Source of the DNA: Cryptomeria japonica
Taxonomy: Eukaryota > Streptophyta > Pinopsida > Cupressales > Cupressaceae
Direction of reading: 5' to 3'
Assembly (NCBI RefSeq): GCF_030272615.1
Contig: NC_081415.1
Span: 186,182,494-186,246,493 of the forward strand
Length of the DNA: 64,000 nt
Shown here: one piece after another, positions 63,075 to 64,000 of the stretch
Numbering within the stretch: the first letter of the stretch is position 1
Layout: every line of letters starts with the position of its first letter
Notes under the pieces: model-generated
Database searches by the model: none
Seen by the model: the letters and a program-made list of their open reading frames with translations, nothing else
What the model was told of the DNA's origin: nothing
Made by a program: the position numbers and the translations under genes

Positions 63075-63090
63075 GGTCTTTCTTCACAGA

Positions 63091-64000
63091 TAAGAAAATA
63101 GAAATTATTGTCTGACATGGTCTTTCCCTCAGGAGCTGGCAGATCTTGCTTCCATACTTTAATTCTGTTTTCTCAAAGGACAATCCTAAAAATCCATGCA
63201 TTGCAAACAACTTTTTACACCTTTGTTGGTTGTGGTGGCGTCACAGAGAGTTTACATCAATAAATGAAGAACATGCCAATGCTTTTAATGCAGCAGTAGA
63301 AGTCTGTCTCTTATTCAATATCTCTAGTGAAACCCCCATGATCTTTTGTTGGAGTAGAATTTGTTAAATTCTAGAAAGGGTCTTGTCCTTTGTTGATGGG
63401 ATATTCATCTACCTCAAGAAATAACTGTTCTTTTCTCCAACAAGAAGTGGAACTAAATGAAGATCTAGCACCATGAAATTAATCCTCAAAAGGATTACTA
63501 TATTTAGTTTTGGTAGATAATGATCTGGGTAAAATACTAATGTGGCTTTACAAAACATTATGTACTAGCTTAGCATACTCTAAAAACTTTGGTGCGACAT
63601 GCTACATCCAATTAAGTCTCCATCGGTATCTCTATTGTGTTTATGGATTGGGATTCAATGTACTCTTTTTATACACAGATTTTACTTTCAACTGAGGAGG
63701 TTTGTATGTACTTACTTGTCTTTCGATTGTATCCCTATTTCAATAATTTCTTCTATCAACAAATCATTTGTTGTAAGTTGTACAAGTGGAAGCTTGAACA
63801 TTCCTTCCATGCTAGCCTTGTTGATACGTTCAACACCATCTTGTGCAACAAATCTTTAGAACTCCATTTTTCCGAATTGAAGAGTGAGTAGTAGGGACAA
63901 TCTAGGACACTTACAGAGGTTTTGCAAGAGAGATAAATAGGCCTAAATATTATGGCTTAATAATGATCAATAGGTAAACATATAAGAAACTCTCAATATC
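63091..64000. other. unclassified flank, no gene seen
   Basis: Reading frames are short and unrecognised. It begins with a 14-bp copy of the transposase start region (63113-63126), then sequence unlike the flank of copy 1. Confidence 0.4.

Larger units (their letters stand above)
55641..63090 (-). mobile_element. CACTA (En/Spm) element copy 2, coding part
   Basis: Transposase gene and Transposase_24 gene lie in tandem on the minus strand, about 430 bp apart, the usual two-gene layout of CACTA elements. Terminal inverted repeats could not be placed: neither the right flank (63091-63600) nor the left flank (55000-55640) has a CACTA terminus. On the right, similarity to copy 1 ends 16 bp before the start codon, so the 5' end is probably truncated. 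Confidence 0.8.

Overview
This window looks like repeat-dominated nuclear DNA of a land plant with a large genome. It is AT-rich, the spacers are long, and nearly every recognisable protein belongs to a plant transposable element. These are En/Spm (CACTA) DNA transposons, Ty1/Copia elements and Ty3/Gypsy elements. A gymnosperm (conifer-like) genome is my best guess because the elements are old, decayed and nested, but the sequence alone does not prove this. No complete ordinary cellular gene, tRNA, rRNA or CRISPR array was found. The only weak candidate for a non-transposon gene is a spliced reading frame at 8301-9074 (-). Two runs of exactly 500 N (20001-20500, 51501-52000) are assembly gaps.

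Layout. 1-2474 (-): first copy of a CACTA TNP2-like transposase, cut by the window edge. 2475-8300: unclassified spacer with small repeats and one unrecognised ORF. 8301-9110: possible spliced gene beside a nested palindrome. 9308-14539 (-): Copia A (LTR, gag, protease, integrase; RT lost). 14780-16079 (+): solo LTR with a 5-bp duplication. 17104-19000 (+): Copia LTR, primer site and broken gag, interrupted by a minus-strand LTR (19001-19450). 20501-21290 (+): end of a Gypsy-like pol followed by tandem hairpins. 21780-24969 (+): remains of one roughly 1,000-codon protein of unknown family. 25986-29270 (+): Gypsy protease, G-patch, RT and RNase H. 30120-32605: inverted repeat and a promoter/LTR-like stretch. 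33145-35099 (-): Copia C with four zinc knuckles. 35886-37965 (-): short LTR element with TSD and polypurine tract but no visible primer site. 39230-48940: purine-rich and telomere-like DNA within an inverted pair of repeats that encloses a coiled-coil ORF and Copia D (-). 48943-51500 (+): Copia B. 52001-53330 (+): second unknown decayed protein. 55641-63090 (-): near-complete coding part of a second CACTA element with both genes. 63091-64000: unclassified.

How the parts relate. The two CACTA copies are the same family in the same orientation, with transposase start codons exactly 60,600 bp apart. They carry different disabling mutations, so neither can make a full transposase alone. The Copia elements share the methionine-tRNA-type primer site (TGGTATCAGAG) and TG...CA LTR ends. 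The unknown proteins at 21.8-25.0 kb and 52.0-53.3 kb each lie next to retrotransposon remains and may be accessory ORFs of giant Gypsy elements; that is inference.
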